DNA of 53,275 nucleotides from contig JAKAFS010000017.1 in assembly GCA_021817825.1 (NCBI GenBank), forward strand, positions 1-53,275. The letters are read 5' to 3'. This DNA comes from Deltaproteobacteria bacterium (GTDB lineage: Bacteria; Desulfobacterota; Syntrophia; Syntrophales; UBA5619). The position numbers and the translations under genes are program-made. Below are positions 14,301-21,633 of this stretch, one piece after another. Numbering within the stretch: position 1 is the first letter of the stretch; each line of letters begins with the position of its first letter. Under the pieces are notes generated by a model. It searched no databases. It had not been told where the DNA came from and saw nothing but the letters and a program-made list of their open reading frames with translations.

Positions 14301-15578
14301 ATGCCTCTGAAACCGGCGTTCCGCAATCCCTGGGCCTGGGTTCCGACCCTCTACCTGGCCGAAGGCATCCCCTACGTGATGGCCATGACGGTCTCGGTCA
14401 TCCTCTATAAAAGGCTGGGCATCTCCAACACCGACATCGCCCTCTACACCTCCTGGCTCTACCTTCCCTGGGTCATCAAGCCCCTCTGGAGTCCGCTGGT
14501 CGATCTTTTCCGGACCAAACGGCTCTGGATCGTGGCCATGCAGCTGATCCTCGGGGCTTCCTTCGCTTGCGTGGCGCTCACGATCCCGGGGCCGTCCTTC
14601 TTCCGCTACAGCCTCGCCTTTTTCTGGATCATGGCCTTCAGCTCGGCGACCCACGACATCGCCGCCGACGGCTTCTACATGCTGGGGCTCAAAGAGTACC
14701 AGCAGGCGGCCTTCGTCGGCGTGCGGACGATCTTCTACCGGATCGCCATGATCGCCGCCAAGGGGATCCTCGTGGTCCTGGCCGGGACGTTGGAAACGCA
14801 CGGTTTCAGCGTGGCCTCCGCCTGGGCGTTGACCTTCTATCTTCTGGCCGCGATCATGCTGGCGCTCTGCATCCACCACCTCTTCTTCCTTCCCTTTCCG
14901 GCCACCGACGGGCCGGTTCCGCGCGATCCCTCGCGAAGCGCCTCGGCGGATTTTTTCCGGGGCTTTGTCGTCTTCTTCAAGCGGAAGGACATCGTCGCCG
15001 TGATCGCCTTTCTGCTCTTCTACCGCTTTGCCGAGGCGCAGCTCGTCAAGATGGTCGCCCCCTTTCTGCTCGATCCGCGGGCCGAGGGCGGACTGGGGCT
15101 CTCGACGGCGGAAGTGGGGATCGTCTACGGGACCGTGGGGGCGATCGCGCTCATGCTCGGAGGGCTCCTGGGCGGCTGGGTGATCTCCAAGAAGGGCTTG
15201 CGCTACTGGCTCTGGATCATGGTCTTTGCCATGCACCTGCCGGATGCGATCTTCATCTGGCTCTCCCGGGCGCTGCCCGAGAGCCTCTGGATCATCAACG
15301 CCGCCGTGGCTCTGGAACAGTTCGGCTACGGCTTCGGCTTTACGGCCTATTCGCTCGTCATGATCATGGTTTCCGAAGGGGAGTACAAGACGGTCCGCTA
15401 CGCCATCGCCACGGGGATCATGGCGCTCGGGATGATGATTCCGGCCATGTCGAGCGGCTGGATCCAGGAGCAGTTGGGCTATTCCCACTTTTTCCTCTGG
15501 ATCCTCGTCTCCACGATTCCCGGCTTCATCGTGGCCGCGCTCCTCAAGATCGATCCTGCATTCGGGAAGGGGGAGTGA
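14301..15578 (+). CDS. AmpG-like MFS permease
   Basis: Major-facilitator membrane protein of 425 aa with about 12 hydrophobic segments. The N-terminal LYLAEGIPYVM, TSWLYLPWVIKPLWSPLVD and SATHDIAADGFYM segments are characteristic of the AmpG muropeptide permease/SLC33 group. In Gram-negatives AmpG imports anhydro-muropeptides released from the wall. The context fits: wall-cleaving proteins upstream and a MurU-AmgK-type sugar-recycling fusion downstream. Substrate is inferred. An AGGAG site precedes ATG 14301. The stop lies 13 bp before the promoter of the toxin-antitoxin insertion. Confidence 0.88.
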   Translation: MPLKPAFRNPWAWVPTLYLAEGIPYVMAMTVSVILYKRLGISNTDIALYTSWLYLPWVIKPLWSPLVDLFRTKRLWIVAMQLILGASFACVALTIPGPSFFRYSLAFFWIMAFSSATHDIAADGFYMLGLKEYQQAAFVGVRTIFYRIAMIAAKGILVVLAGTLETHGFSVASAWALTFYLLAAIMLALCIHHLFFLPFPATDGPVPRDPSRSASADFFRGFVVFFKRKDIVAVIAFLLFYRFAEAQLVKMVAPFLLDPRAEGGLGLSTAEVGIVYGTVGAIALMLGGLLGGWVISKKGLRYWLWIMVFAMHLPDAIFIWLSRALPESLWIINAAVALEQFGYGFGFTAYSLVMIMVSEGEYKTVRYAIATGIMALGMMIPAMSSGWIQEQLGYSHFFLWILVSTIPGFIVAALLKIDPAFGKGE

Positions 15579-15591
15579 GAAGAAAAAGTCC

Positions 15592-15627
15592 TTGCCGATA
15601 CAAAATATTGTACGTTATAATGTACAA
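15592..15627 (+). promoter_or_regulatory. Promoter with overlapping palindromic operator of the toxin-antitoxin pair
   Basis: TTGCCG (15592-15597), an 18-bp spacer and a perfect TATAAT (15616-15621). The inverted repeat TTGTAC-N8-GTACAA (15608-15627) brackets the -10, the usual place for an autorepressing antitoxin or antitoxin-toxin complex. Confidence 0.7.
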
Positions 15628-15654
15628 AAATAGAGCCAGAGCTAGGGGTGTTTT

Positions 15655-15933
15655 ATGCAGAGACTGAAGATTGATCAAGACATCAAACCATTGTCCGAAG
15701 TCAGGACAGGTATCGCAAATTTCATAAAACAGGTTCACGACACGAAGAGGCCGGTGGTTATCACGCAGCATGGAAAAAGTGTTGCCGTTCTATTAGGGGC
15801 CGATGAATATGAGGCCATTCAGGAAAAACTCGAACTCTTGACGGATATTCAGACCTCCCTGAATCAAATCGAAAGGGGACAAGGGCTTGCCCACAAGGAT
15901 GCCAAGGAAAAGGTTTTGAAGAGAATCCAATAA
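15655..15933 (+). CDS. Type II antitoxin, Phd/YefM family
   Basis: Antitoxin of 92 aa that should bind the toxin encoded next and repress the shared promoter. The N-terminal part has the Phd/YefM DNA-binding pattern: KPLSEVRTGIANFIKQV, then KRPVVITQHGKSVAVLLGADEYEAI. The C-terminal third (about 60-92) is charged and is expected to wrap the toxin. The gene is AT-richer than its neighbours and interrupts a group of cell-wall genes, consistent with acquisition by transfer. Its stop overlaps the toxin start by one base (TAATG). Confidence 0.9.
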   Translation: MQRLKIDQDIKPLSEVRTGIANFIKQVHDTKRPVVITQHGKSVAVLLGADEYEAIQEKLELLTDIQTSLNQIERGQGLAHKDAKEKVLKRIQ

Positions 15934-16229
15934 TGAAAATCATCTGGTCACCGTTGGCTATCGACAGGGTGTCGGAGATCGCCGAATATATAGCCCAGGA
16001 CAAACCATCGGCGGCGAAAAAATGGATTGAGGCATTATTTTCAAAAGTAGGACAGCTGCAATCTGCTCCGGAAATGGGCAGGGCTGTACCTGAAATCAGA
16101 AGTGGCCAATTTAGGGAACTGATCTGCGGTAATTACCGTATCATTTACCGCGTTGAAAAAAAGCAGGTGTCCATTCTTACAATCCGGCACGGTAGGCAGA
16201 TCCTGCCGATGGATGAAATTAAGGCATAA
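15933..16229 (+). CDS. Type II toxin, RelE/ParE family
   Basis: Toxin of 98 aa in the RelE/ParE superfamily. Typical features: VSEIAEYIAQDKPSAAKKWIE in the N-terminal helices, then GRAVPEIRSGQFREL, YRIIYRVEKKQVSIL and IRHGRQIL at the C-terminus. The overall pattern is closer to ParE (gyrase poison) than to RelE (mRNA nuclease), but the target is not certain. It is translationally coupled to the antitoxin. Its TAA stop overlaps the ATG of a 34-codon reading frame. Confidence 0.9.
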   Translation: MKIIWSPLAIDRVSEIAEYIAQDKPSAAKKWIEALFSKVGQLQSAPEMGRAVPEIRSGQFRELICGNYRIIYRVEKKQVSILTIRHGRQILPMDEIKA

Positions 16230-16333
16230 TGATCGAACGATTTGTCGGTTGGCTGCATAGGGTAAAACGCAGCAGTGTTTCTGCCAGGAAGAGCCCTTTT
16301 GCCAAACAGAAATTGGAAATGATGATTTCATGA
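16229..16333 (+). CDS. Micro-ORF coupled to toxin and MurU-AmgK-type gene
   Basis: A 34-codon frame beginning MIERFVGWLHRVKRSS and ending KLEMMIS. Its ATG shares one base with the toxin stop (TAATG) and its TGA overlaps the next gene's ATG (ATGA). The peptide is basic and amphipathic. It may only be a translational relay that passes ribosomes from the toxin gene to the fusion gene, or a scar of the insertion. No homologue is recognised. Confidence 0.4.
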   Translation: MIERFVGWLHRVKRSSVSARKSPFAKQKLEMMIS

Positions 16334-18273
16334 AGGAGTCAATCATCCGGACAGCCTTCATCCTCGGGGCGGGGTTGGGGACGCGCCTGCGGCCCCTGAC
16401 GGAACGCTGCCCCAAGCCGCTTTTGCCCATCGGCGGCCGGCCGCTGATCACCTATGCCATGGACCACTGCCTCGCCATCGGCGTCGAGCGGTTCATCGTC
16501 AACACCCACCACTGCGCGGCGGCCTATGACGCCGCTTTTCCGGACCTCCTCTGGCGCGGGGCGCCGATCTCCTTTTGCCACGAACCGGTTCTCCTCGACA
16601 CCGCCGGCGGTCTCAAGAACATCGAAAAGCTCCTGGGCAATGATGAAACCTTCCTCGTCTACAACGGCGACATCCTCAGCGATCTGCCCCTGAAAACTCT
16701 GCTGGCGGCCCACTCTGCTGGCGGCCGGGAAGTTACTCTCGCCCTTCGAAGCGACGGTCCTTTGCGGAATGTCTGCCTCGATGCCGAAGGGGTGATCTGC
16801 GATTTCCGCGACCTTTTCGGCAATCCCGGCGTCCGGCGCTGCCTCTTCACCGGGATCTACCTGGTGGAAAAACGGTTTCTCCGGAGGCTCGCGGCGGGAA
16901 AGATCGAATCCGTCGTTCCCGTCTTCGTGGAGATGATCCGTGAAAACCCGGGGGCGGTCGCCTCGGTCGTGATCGATGCGGGGAGTTGGGAGGATATCGG
17001 CGATGTGGCGACCTACGAACGGATCGCTGCCGACCTTCCGCTGCTCCGGTATGGGGATGTCCCTTTGTCCGGGCAAGAGACGCTTGCCGTTTCCGCAACC
17101 GTCAATGCCACTGCTCTAAATCCCGAGTTCAACACCGTTATTCCTGCTGCCGCTGCCACCATTCCCGATACCGCTGCCGCTATTTCCGACAGCGATACTG
17201 TCATTCCCGCACCTTCTGTCATTCCCGCGAAAGCGGGAATCCAGGGCGGGGCGGGGGACGCCGGTGAGGAAACCGCCTTTGTCCATGAAACCCTGGGTCT
17301 TGCCGACCGGGCAACGATGACGTTGACCCCGGTCGGCAAAGGGGGGTCCGACCGCGCCTACTTCCGCGTTGCCGTGGCCGGCTGTCCGCCCGCCGTCCTG
17401 ATGCGCTACGGCAGTCTGTACGAGGAAAACGACGGCTATGTGGCCGTAGAGAAATTCCTGAAGGCGATCGGCATTTCTGTCCCCGAGATCTACGGCCACG
17501 ATTCTGAAAAGCGGCTGATCCTGATGGAGGATCTGGGGGACAGTGACCTCTATGCATTGCGGGATGCCCCCTGGGAGATGCGGCGCGGCCTCTACGAAAA
17601 GACCCTGCTTCAGGCCGCAAGGCTGCATGCCTTTCCCCTGGCCGAACTGCCCGCCGACCTGCACCTCATGCCCGGCTTCGATGCCGGCCTCTACCGATGG
17701 GAACGCAACTATTTTCTCGACGAATGCGTCCGGAATGCCTGTAAGATCGATCTTCCCGCCGCCGAGGCAGCGGCCCTGGAAGAGGAACTCTCCGCCCTGG
17801 CAGACCGGCTGACCGCCCAGCCAACCGTCCTGGTCCACCGCGACTTTCAGTCCCAGAACGTCATGATCCGCGCCGACGAACCGGTCCTCATCGACTTTCA
17901 GGGGCTGCGGGCCGGGAGCCTCTTCTACGACCTTGGTTCCCTGCTCTTTGATCCCTACGTGACCTTTCCCGAGGGGGGAAGGGAGGGGCTCCTCCGCTTT
18001 TATTATGAAGAGACCGGTTTCCCCCATTCCTGGGAGGCCTTCCGGGAACTCTTCTTTCTGGCCACAGCCCAGCGGCTCATGCAGGCCCTGGGGGCCTACG
18101 GGTGCCTGGGGCTCAAACGGGGAAAGCCCCATTTCCTGGTCCATATCCGCCCGGCGCTCGCCAACCTTGCCGCCGTTGCCGGAGAGGCGGGGGGGCTGCC
18201 GCACCTCAGCGCCCTCGTTCGCCGTTGCCGAGCGGTTGCAGAGAATGGGCTTGCGTTCCTATCCGCACCTTAA
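16330..18273 (+). CDS. Bifunctional sugar-1-phosphate nucleotidyltransferase / sugar kinase (MurU-AmgK-type fusion)
   Basis: Two-domain enzyme of 647 aa. Residues 1-240 are a nucleotidyltransferase with GAGLGTRLRPLTERCPKPL at 13-31, a VYNGDI metal site and GSWEDIGD. Residues 325-640 are an aminoglycoside-phosphotransferase-type kinase with VHRDFQSQN (catalytic D505) and LIDFQG (D522). This pair matches MurU (MurNAc-1-P uridylyltransferase) and AmgK (anomeric MurNAc/GlcNAc kinase), which recycle wall sugars straight to UDP-MurNAc in Pseudomonas, where they are separate genes. The AmpG-like permease nearby supports this; another sugar is possible. The linker (250-310) is low in complexity and contains an in-frame copy of the dispersed palindrome, read as VIPAKAGIQ. 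Confidence 0.85.
   Translation: MKESIIRTAFILGAGLGTRLRPLTERCPKPLLPIGGRPLITYAMDHCLAIGVERFIVNTHHCAAAYDAAFPDLLWRGAPISFCHEPVLLDTAGGLKNIEKLLGNDETFLVYNGDILSDLPLKTLLAAHSAGGREVTLALRSDGPLRNVCLDAEGVICDFRDLFGNPGVRRCLFTGIYLVEKRFLRRLAAGKIESVVPVFVEMIRENPGAVASVVIDAGSWEDIGDVATYERIAADLPLLRYGDVPLSGQETLAVSATVNATALNPEFNTVIPAAAATIPDTAAAISDSDTVIPAPSVIPAKAGIQGGAGDAGEETAFVHETLGLADRATMTLTPVGKGGSDRAYFRVAVAGCPPAVLMRYGSLYEENDGYVAVEKFLKAIGISVPEIYGHDSEKRLILMEDLGDSDLYALRDAPWEMRRGLYEKTLLQAARLHAFPLAELPADLHLMPGFDAGLYRWERNYFLDECVRNACKIDLPAAEAAALEEELSALADRLTAQPTVLVHRDFQSQNVMIRADEPVLIDFQGLRAGSLFYDLGSLLFDPYVTFPEGGREGLLRFYYEETGFPHSWEAFRELFFLATAQRLMQALGAYGCLGLKRGKPHFLVHIRPALANLAAVAGEAGGLPHLSALVRRCRAVAENGLAFLSAP
17217..17244 (+). repeat. 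Dispersed palindromic repeat, copy 2 (inside a coding region)
   Basis: TGTCATTCCCGCGAAAGC plus GGGAATCCAG, in the linker of the MurU-AmgK-type gene. Degenerate half copies (GTCATTCCCGCA and similar) precede it from about 17140, giving the repeated peptide VIPA. The reading frame is kept. Confidence 0.85.
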
Positions 18274-18395
18274 TATTAAGAGTCGGAAGGCAGGGGAAAA
18301 ATATGAATCCGTCCCCCATTCACCCATTCACCCAATGGAGAGATGCTCTTCTCGGAGTCGTGAGAACCGGTTGGCGTCATAAGGAGGGCGCAGGG

Positions 18396-19358
18396 ATGAA
18401 AACGATTGAATTCACCGAGATCTCAGGCATCCAGGTGGGGAGCGCCGAGGACCGGGAGGCGGCCACGGGCTGCACCGTTGTCCTCTGCGAGGCCGGGGCC
18501 ACGGCCGGCGTGGATGTCCGGGGCGGGGCGCCGGGGACGCGGGAGACGGACCTCCTCGATCCCGTCAACCTCGTCCAGAAGGTGCATGCGATTCTCCTTG
18601 CCGGCGGGAGCGCCTTCGGCCTCGATGCCGCTTCCGGGGTGATGCAGTGCCTGGAGGAGCGGGGGATAGGCTTCGACGTCCGGGTGACCCGGGTGCCCAT
18701 TGTCTGCGGCGCCGTGCTCTTCGATCTGACCATCGGCGACCATCGCATCCGGCCGGACCGGGAGATGGGCTACCGGGCCTGCCGGAACGCCGGGACAACG
18801 CCGCTCCGGCAGGGTTCCGTCGGGGCGGGCACGGGCGCCACGGTGGGGAAGATCCTCGGCATGGACCGGGCCATGAAGGGCGGACTGGGGAGCTATGCCC
18901 TGGAAGTCGAGGGGTTGCAGGTCGGCGCCCTGGTCGCGGTCAACTGCCTGGGCGATGTCTGGGATCCCCTTGTCCCTGAAAAGCTGGCAGGTCCGCTCGA
19001 CCAAGACGGCCGGACCCTCGGCGATACGGAGGAGATCCTGATCCGCTCTTTTGCCGAGAAGAAAGACCTCTTCAGCGGCAACACGACGATCGGCGTCATC
19101 GCCACCAATGCGGCCCTGACGAAGGCCCAGGCGACGAAACTCGCCTCCATGGCCCAGAACGGCTATGCCCGGACCATGCGGCCGGCCCATTCTCTGGTGG
19201 ACGGCGATACGATCTTTGCCCTCGCGACCGGCGCCGTCGAGGCGGATCTGAACGTCGTCGGCCTTTTGGCCGCCCGGGCGATGGAGCGGGCCGTGGTCGC
19301 GGCGGTGAAAAATGCGGAACCCCTTTGCGGCCTGAAATGTTACCGGGATGTTCGATAA
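18396..19358 (+). CDS. P1-family aminopeptidase (DmpA-type, S58)
   Basis: N-terminal-nucleophile hydrolase of 320 aa related to L-aminopeptidase/D-esterase DmpA. Family hallmarks: VRGGAPGTRETDLL near residue 41, AILLAGGSAFGLDAASGVM near 65-83, VGAGTGATVGK near 142-152. The expected autocleavage point is before the Thr-Thr at 230-231 in the GNTTIGVIATNA segment, which would yield two chains. ATG 18396 has an AAGGAGG site 11 nt upstream. It follows the recycling genes and could process D-amino-acid peptides from the wall, but that is inference; family substrates vary. Confidence 0.92.
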   Translation: MKTIEFTEISGIQVGSAEDREAATGCTVVLCEAGATAGVDVRGGAPGTRETDLLDPVNLVQKVHAILLAGGSAFGLDAASGVMQCLEERGIGFDVRVTRVPIVCGAVLFDLTIGDHRIRPDREMGYRACRNAGTTPLRQGSVGAGTGATVGKILGMDRAMKGGLGSYALEVEGLQVGALVAVNCLGDVWDPLVPEKLAGPLDQDGRTLGDTEEILIRSFAEKKDLFSGNTTIGVIATNAALTKAQATKLASMAQNGYARTMRPAHSLVDGDTIFALATGAVEADLNVVGLLAARAMERAVVAAVKNAEPLCGLKCYRDVR

Positions 19359-19428
19359 CCGGCGGAAATAGAAGGCGCCGTCTGAGACGGTTCACATTTT
19401 CCTCGATTTCCGCTCCCCGATCGGGATC

Positions 19429-19452
19429 GGGGACAAGCTTCGCGGGAATGAC
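19429..19452 (-). repeat. Dispersed palindromic repeat, variant copy
   Basis: On the minus strand it reads GTCATTCCCGCGAA, sharing 14 bases with copy 2, then diverges into AGCTTGTCCCC. It lies in the 303-bp gap between the aminopeptidase and NEW3 genes, the rest of which holds a promoter and no visible gene. Confidence 0.6.
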
Positions 19453-19557
19453 CATGGGAGTGGGAATGTGGGCTCTGGTCTAGCGAAAATAAGCGCGGAT
19501 TTGCGTGTTTTGGGTTAAGTGTCTTGATATTGCCCTGTTTTTTATGTTTAGTTCTTC

Positions 19558-19586
19558 TTGACAGAACGGCGTTCGGCCGTTATCTT
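19558..19586 (+). promoter_or_regulatory. Promoter of the NEW3-ABC operon with inverted repeat in spacer
   Basis: TTGACA (19558-19563), 17-bp spacer, TATCTT (19581-19586), about 75 bp before the coding start. The spacer contains AACGGC-N5-GCCGTT (19565-19581), which a repressor or a MerR-type activator could use. Confidence 0.65.
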
Positions 19587-19661
19587 ACGGCCGCTGAAGC
19601 AACCAGCCCCCATTTATCGTAATTTTAAGACAGCAAGTCGGAAAAATAGGAGGAAGTTGTC

Positions 19662-20876
19662 ATGGGTCACGGAAGAGGTCGGAAAAAATCATTTGCCGTT
19701 GCATTCATTCTTGTCGGTCTGCTGGCCATTGCGCCGCTGTTGGCGCTGGCAGCGGAGGCGGAAAAAAAGGACAATCGTCCGGAAAGGGGCATCGCCCTCT
19801 ACACCGACTATACCGCCGTTTCGGTGGCGCGGGGGGAGACGGTCCAGATGGAGCTGATCCTGGAAAACAAGGGCCGCACCGATGAGAACATCGATGTCCG
19901 CATCGTCTCGGCGGCCAAGGATTGGAAGGCGTCGCTCAAGGGGGCTCGCTACCAGGTTTCGGGAATGTATGTCCCTGAGGGAAAAAGCAAGACCCTGGCC
20001 CTGACCCTGGAGCCGGCCAAAGGGGTGGGACCGGGAAAGTATCAGTTCCAGTTCGAAGGCAAGACCGCCGACGGCAAGTTTACCGTGAACCATGCCCTGA
20101 CCGTCAACGTCCAGGAACGGACGGCCGGCGCCGACAACATCCAGGTCACCGCCGCCTATCCGGTCCTCCGGGGGCAAACCGATTCCAAGTTCGAATTTTC
20201 CCTCGATGTACTCAATAAGGGCGATGTCGAACGGACCTTCAACCTCGCCGCCACGGGCCCCGAGAAGTGGGAGATCAATTTCAAGCCCGCCTATGAACAA
20301 AAACAGATTTCCAGCATCCGGGTCAAGGACGGCGCGAGCCAGACCGTGGCCGTGGAGGTGACCCCGCCCCAGAACGCCAACTCCGGCGATTACCCCATCC
20401 TGGTCCGGATCAGCGCCGGCGATACGAAAGCCGACGTCCGGCTGATGGTGACTCTGACGGGCACCTACAAGCTCGACGCCGGGACCCCGAACGGGATCCT
20501 TTCGCTCGACGCCGTGGGCGGCAAACCGGTGACCTTCTCCCTCTTTGTGCGAAACAGCGGCTCGGCCATCAACCGCAACATCAGCTTCTCCTCCTTCAAG
20601 CCCGAGAACTGGGAGACCAAGTTCAATCCTGAGAAGATCGAGGCCCTGGCCCCGGGCGAGATGAAGCAGGTGGAAGTGACGGTTACACCGGGCCGCCAGT
20701 CCCTGGTGGGCGATTATTCCGTGGGCGTCATGGCCACCGGGGAAAAGTCCGACAAGACCGTGGAGATGCGGGTGACGGTCAAGGCTTCCTCGGCCTGGGG
20801 CTGGATCGGGATCGGGATCATTTTGCTCGTGATCGCGGGCCTGAGCTTCCTTTTCATCAAGATGGGGAGACGCTGA
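19662..20876 (+). CDS. NEW3-domain membrane-anchored exported protein
   Basis: Exported protein of 404 aa: a signal peptide (hydrophobic stretch about 10-30, LLALAAEA), repeated beta-sandwich modules of the NEW3/NPCBM-associated type, and a C-terminal transmembrane anchor (GWIGIGIILLVIAGLSFLFI) with a short basic tail. The modules show the recurring pattern of LENKG, LNKGDVERTF and FVRNSGSAINRNI with VTPPQNANSGDYP between. It is the first gene of a three-gene operon with an ABC ATPase (1 bp gap) and permease, and may be their extracytoplasmic partner. The cargo is unknown. Confidence 0.88.
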   Translation: MGHGRGRKKSFAVAFILVGLLAIAPLLALAAEAEKKDNRPERGIALYTDYTAVSVARGETVQMELILENKGRTDENIDVRIVSAAKDWKASLKGARYQVSGMYVPEGKSKTLALTLEPAKGVGPGKYQFQFEGKTADGKFTVNHALTVNVQERTAGADNIQVTAAYPVLRGQTDSKFEFSLDVLNKGDVERTFNLAATGPEKWEINFKPAYEQKQISSIRVKDGASQTVAVEVTPPQNANSGDYPILVRISAGDTKADVRLMVTLTGTYKLDAGTPNGILSLDAVGGKPVTFSLFVRNSGSAINRNISFSSFKPENWETKFNPEKIEALAPGEMKQVEVTVTPGRQSLVGDYSVGVMATGEKSDKTVEMRVTVKASSAWGWIGIGIILLVIAGLSFLFIKMGRR

Positions 20877-20877
20877 A

Positions 20878-21633
20878 GTGGACAAACCAATCGTCATCCG
20901 GATGGAGGAATTGACCAAGCGTTACGGGGCGCAGACGGCGGTGGACCGGCTGACCCTGGAGGTCGCCGAAGGGGAGATCTTCGGATTCCTGGGTCCCAAC
21001 GGCGCCGGGAAGACCACGACGATGCTGATGCTCCTGGGGCTCACCGAGCCGACAGGAGGGAAGGTCCAGGTTTGCGGTCTCGACCCGGCCCGCGATCCCC
21101 TGGCGGTGAAACGGGTGATCGGCTATCTGCCGGAGAACGTGGGCTTTTACGAGGATATGGACGCCCGGCAGAACCTCCGGTTCATCGCCCGTCTCAACGG
21201 GATTCCCGATCGCGTCTCGACGGCGCGGATGGATAAGCTTCTGGACGAGGTCGATCTGGCCAAGGAGGCGCACAAGCCGGTGGGCTCCTATTCCAAGGGG
21301 ATGCGGCAGCGGCTCGGGATCGCCGAGGTCCTGATCAAGGAACCCAAGGTGATCTTTCTCGACGAGCCGACGGTCGGCCTCGATCCCGACGGAACGAACC
21401 GGATGCTCGATCTGGTCCAGGGGCTCAGTCGGGAGCGCAAGATGACGATCTTCTTCTCTTCCCACTTGCTCGACCAGGTCCAGCGTATCTCCGATCGGAT
21501 CGGGATCATGATCAAGGGCAAACTCGTCGCGGCCGGTCCCCTTGCGGAACTGGCGCACCAGGGGCTCGGCCTGGAAGAAGGGGAAGCCTACAGTCTGGAA
21601 GAGATCTACATGAAATATTTCAAGGAGGGATGA
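20878..21633 (+). CDS. ABC transporter ATP-binding protein
   Basis: ABC-2-type exporter ATPase of 251 aa. Walker A GPNGAGKTTT near 41-50, signature SYSKGMRQRLG near 137-147, Walker B VIFLDEPTVGLDPDG near 156-170 and the H-loop in FFSSHLLDQV. The start is GTG 20878, immediately after the NEW3 gene stop, and its stop overlaps the permease start (ATGA). It powers the membrane protein encoded next. Confidence 0.95.
   Translation: MDKPIVIRMEELTKRYGAQTAVDRLTLEVAEGEIFGFLGPNGAGKTTTMLMLLGLTEPTGGKVQVCGLDPARDPLAVKRVIGYLPENVGFYEDMDARQNLRFIARLNGIPDRVSTARMDKLLDEVDLAKEAHKPVGSYSKGMRQRLGIAEVLIKEPKVIFLDEPTVGLDPDGTNRMLDLVQGLSRERKMTIFFSSHLLDQVQRISDRIGIMIKGKLVAAGPLAELAHQGLGLEEGEAYSLEEIYMKYFKEG

Noticed and set aside
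15692-15707. 16-bp identity between the antitoxin gene and the ppiD-like gene (47870-47885)
   Set aside because: Both encode the peptide LSEVRT by chance; no flanking similarity, so not treated as a repeat.
14246-19452. CRISPR-like array formed by the palindromic repeats
   Set aside because: Only three copies, kilobases apart, one in reverse orientation; no regular spacers or cas genes.
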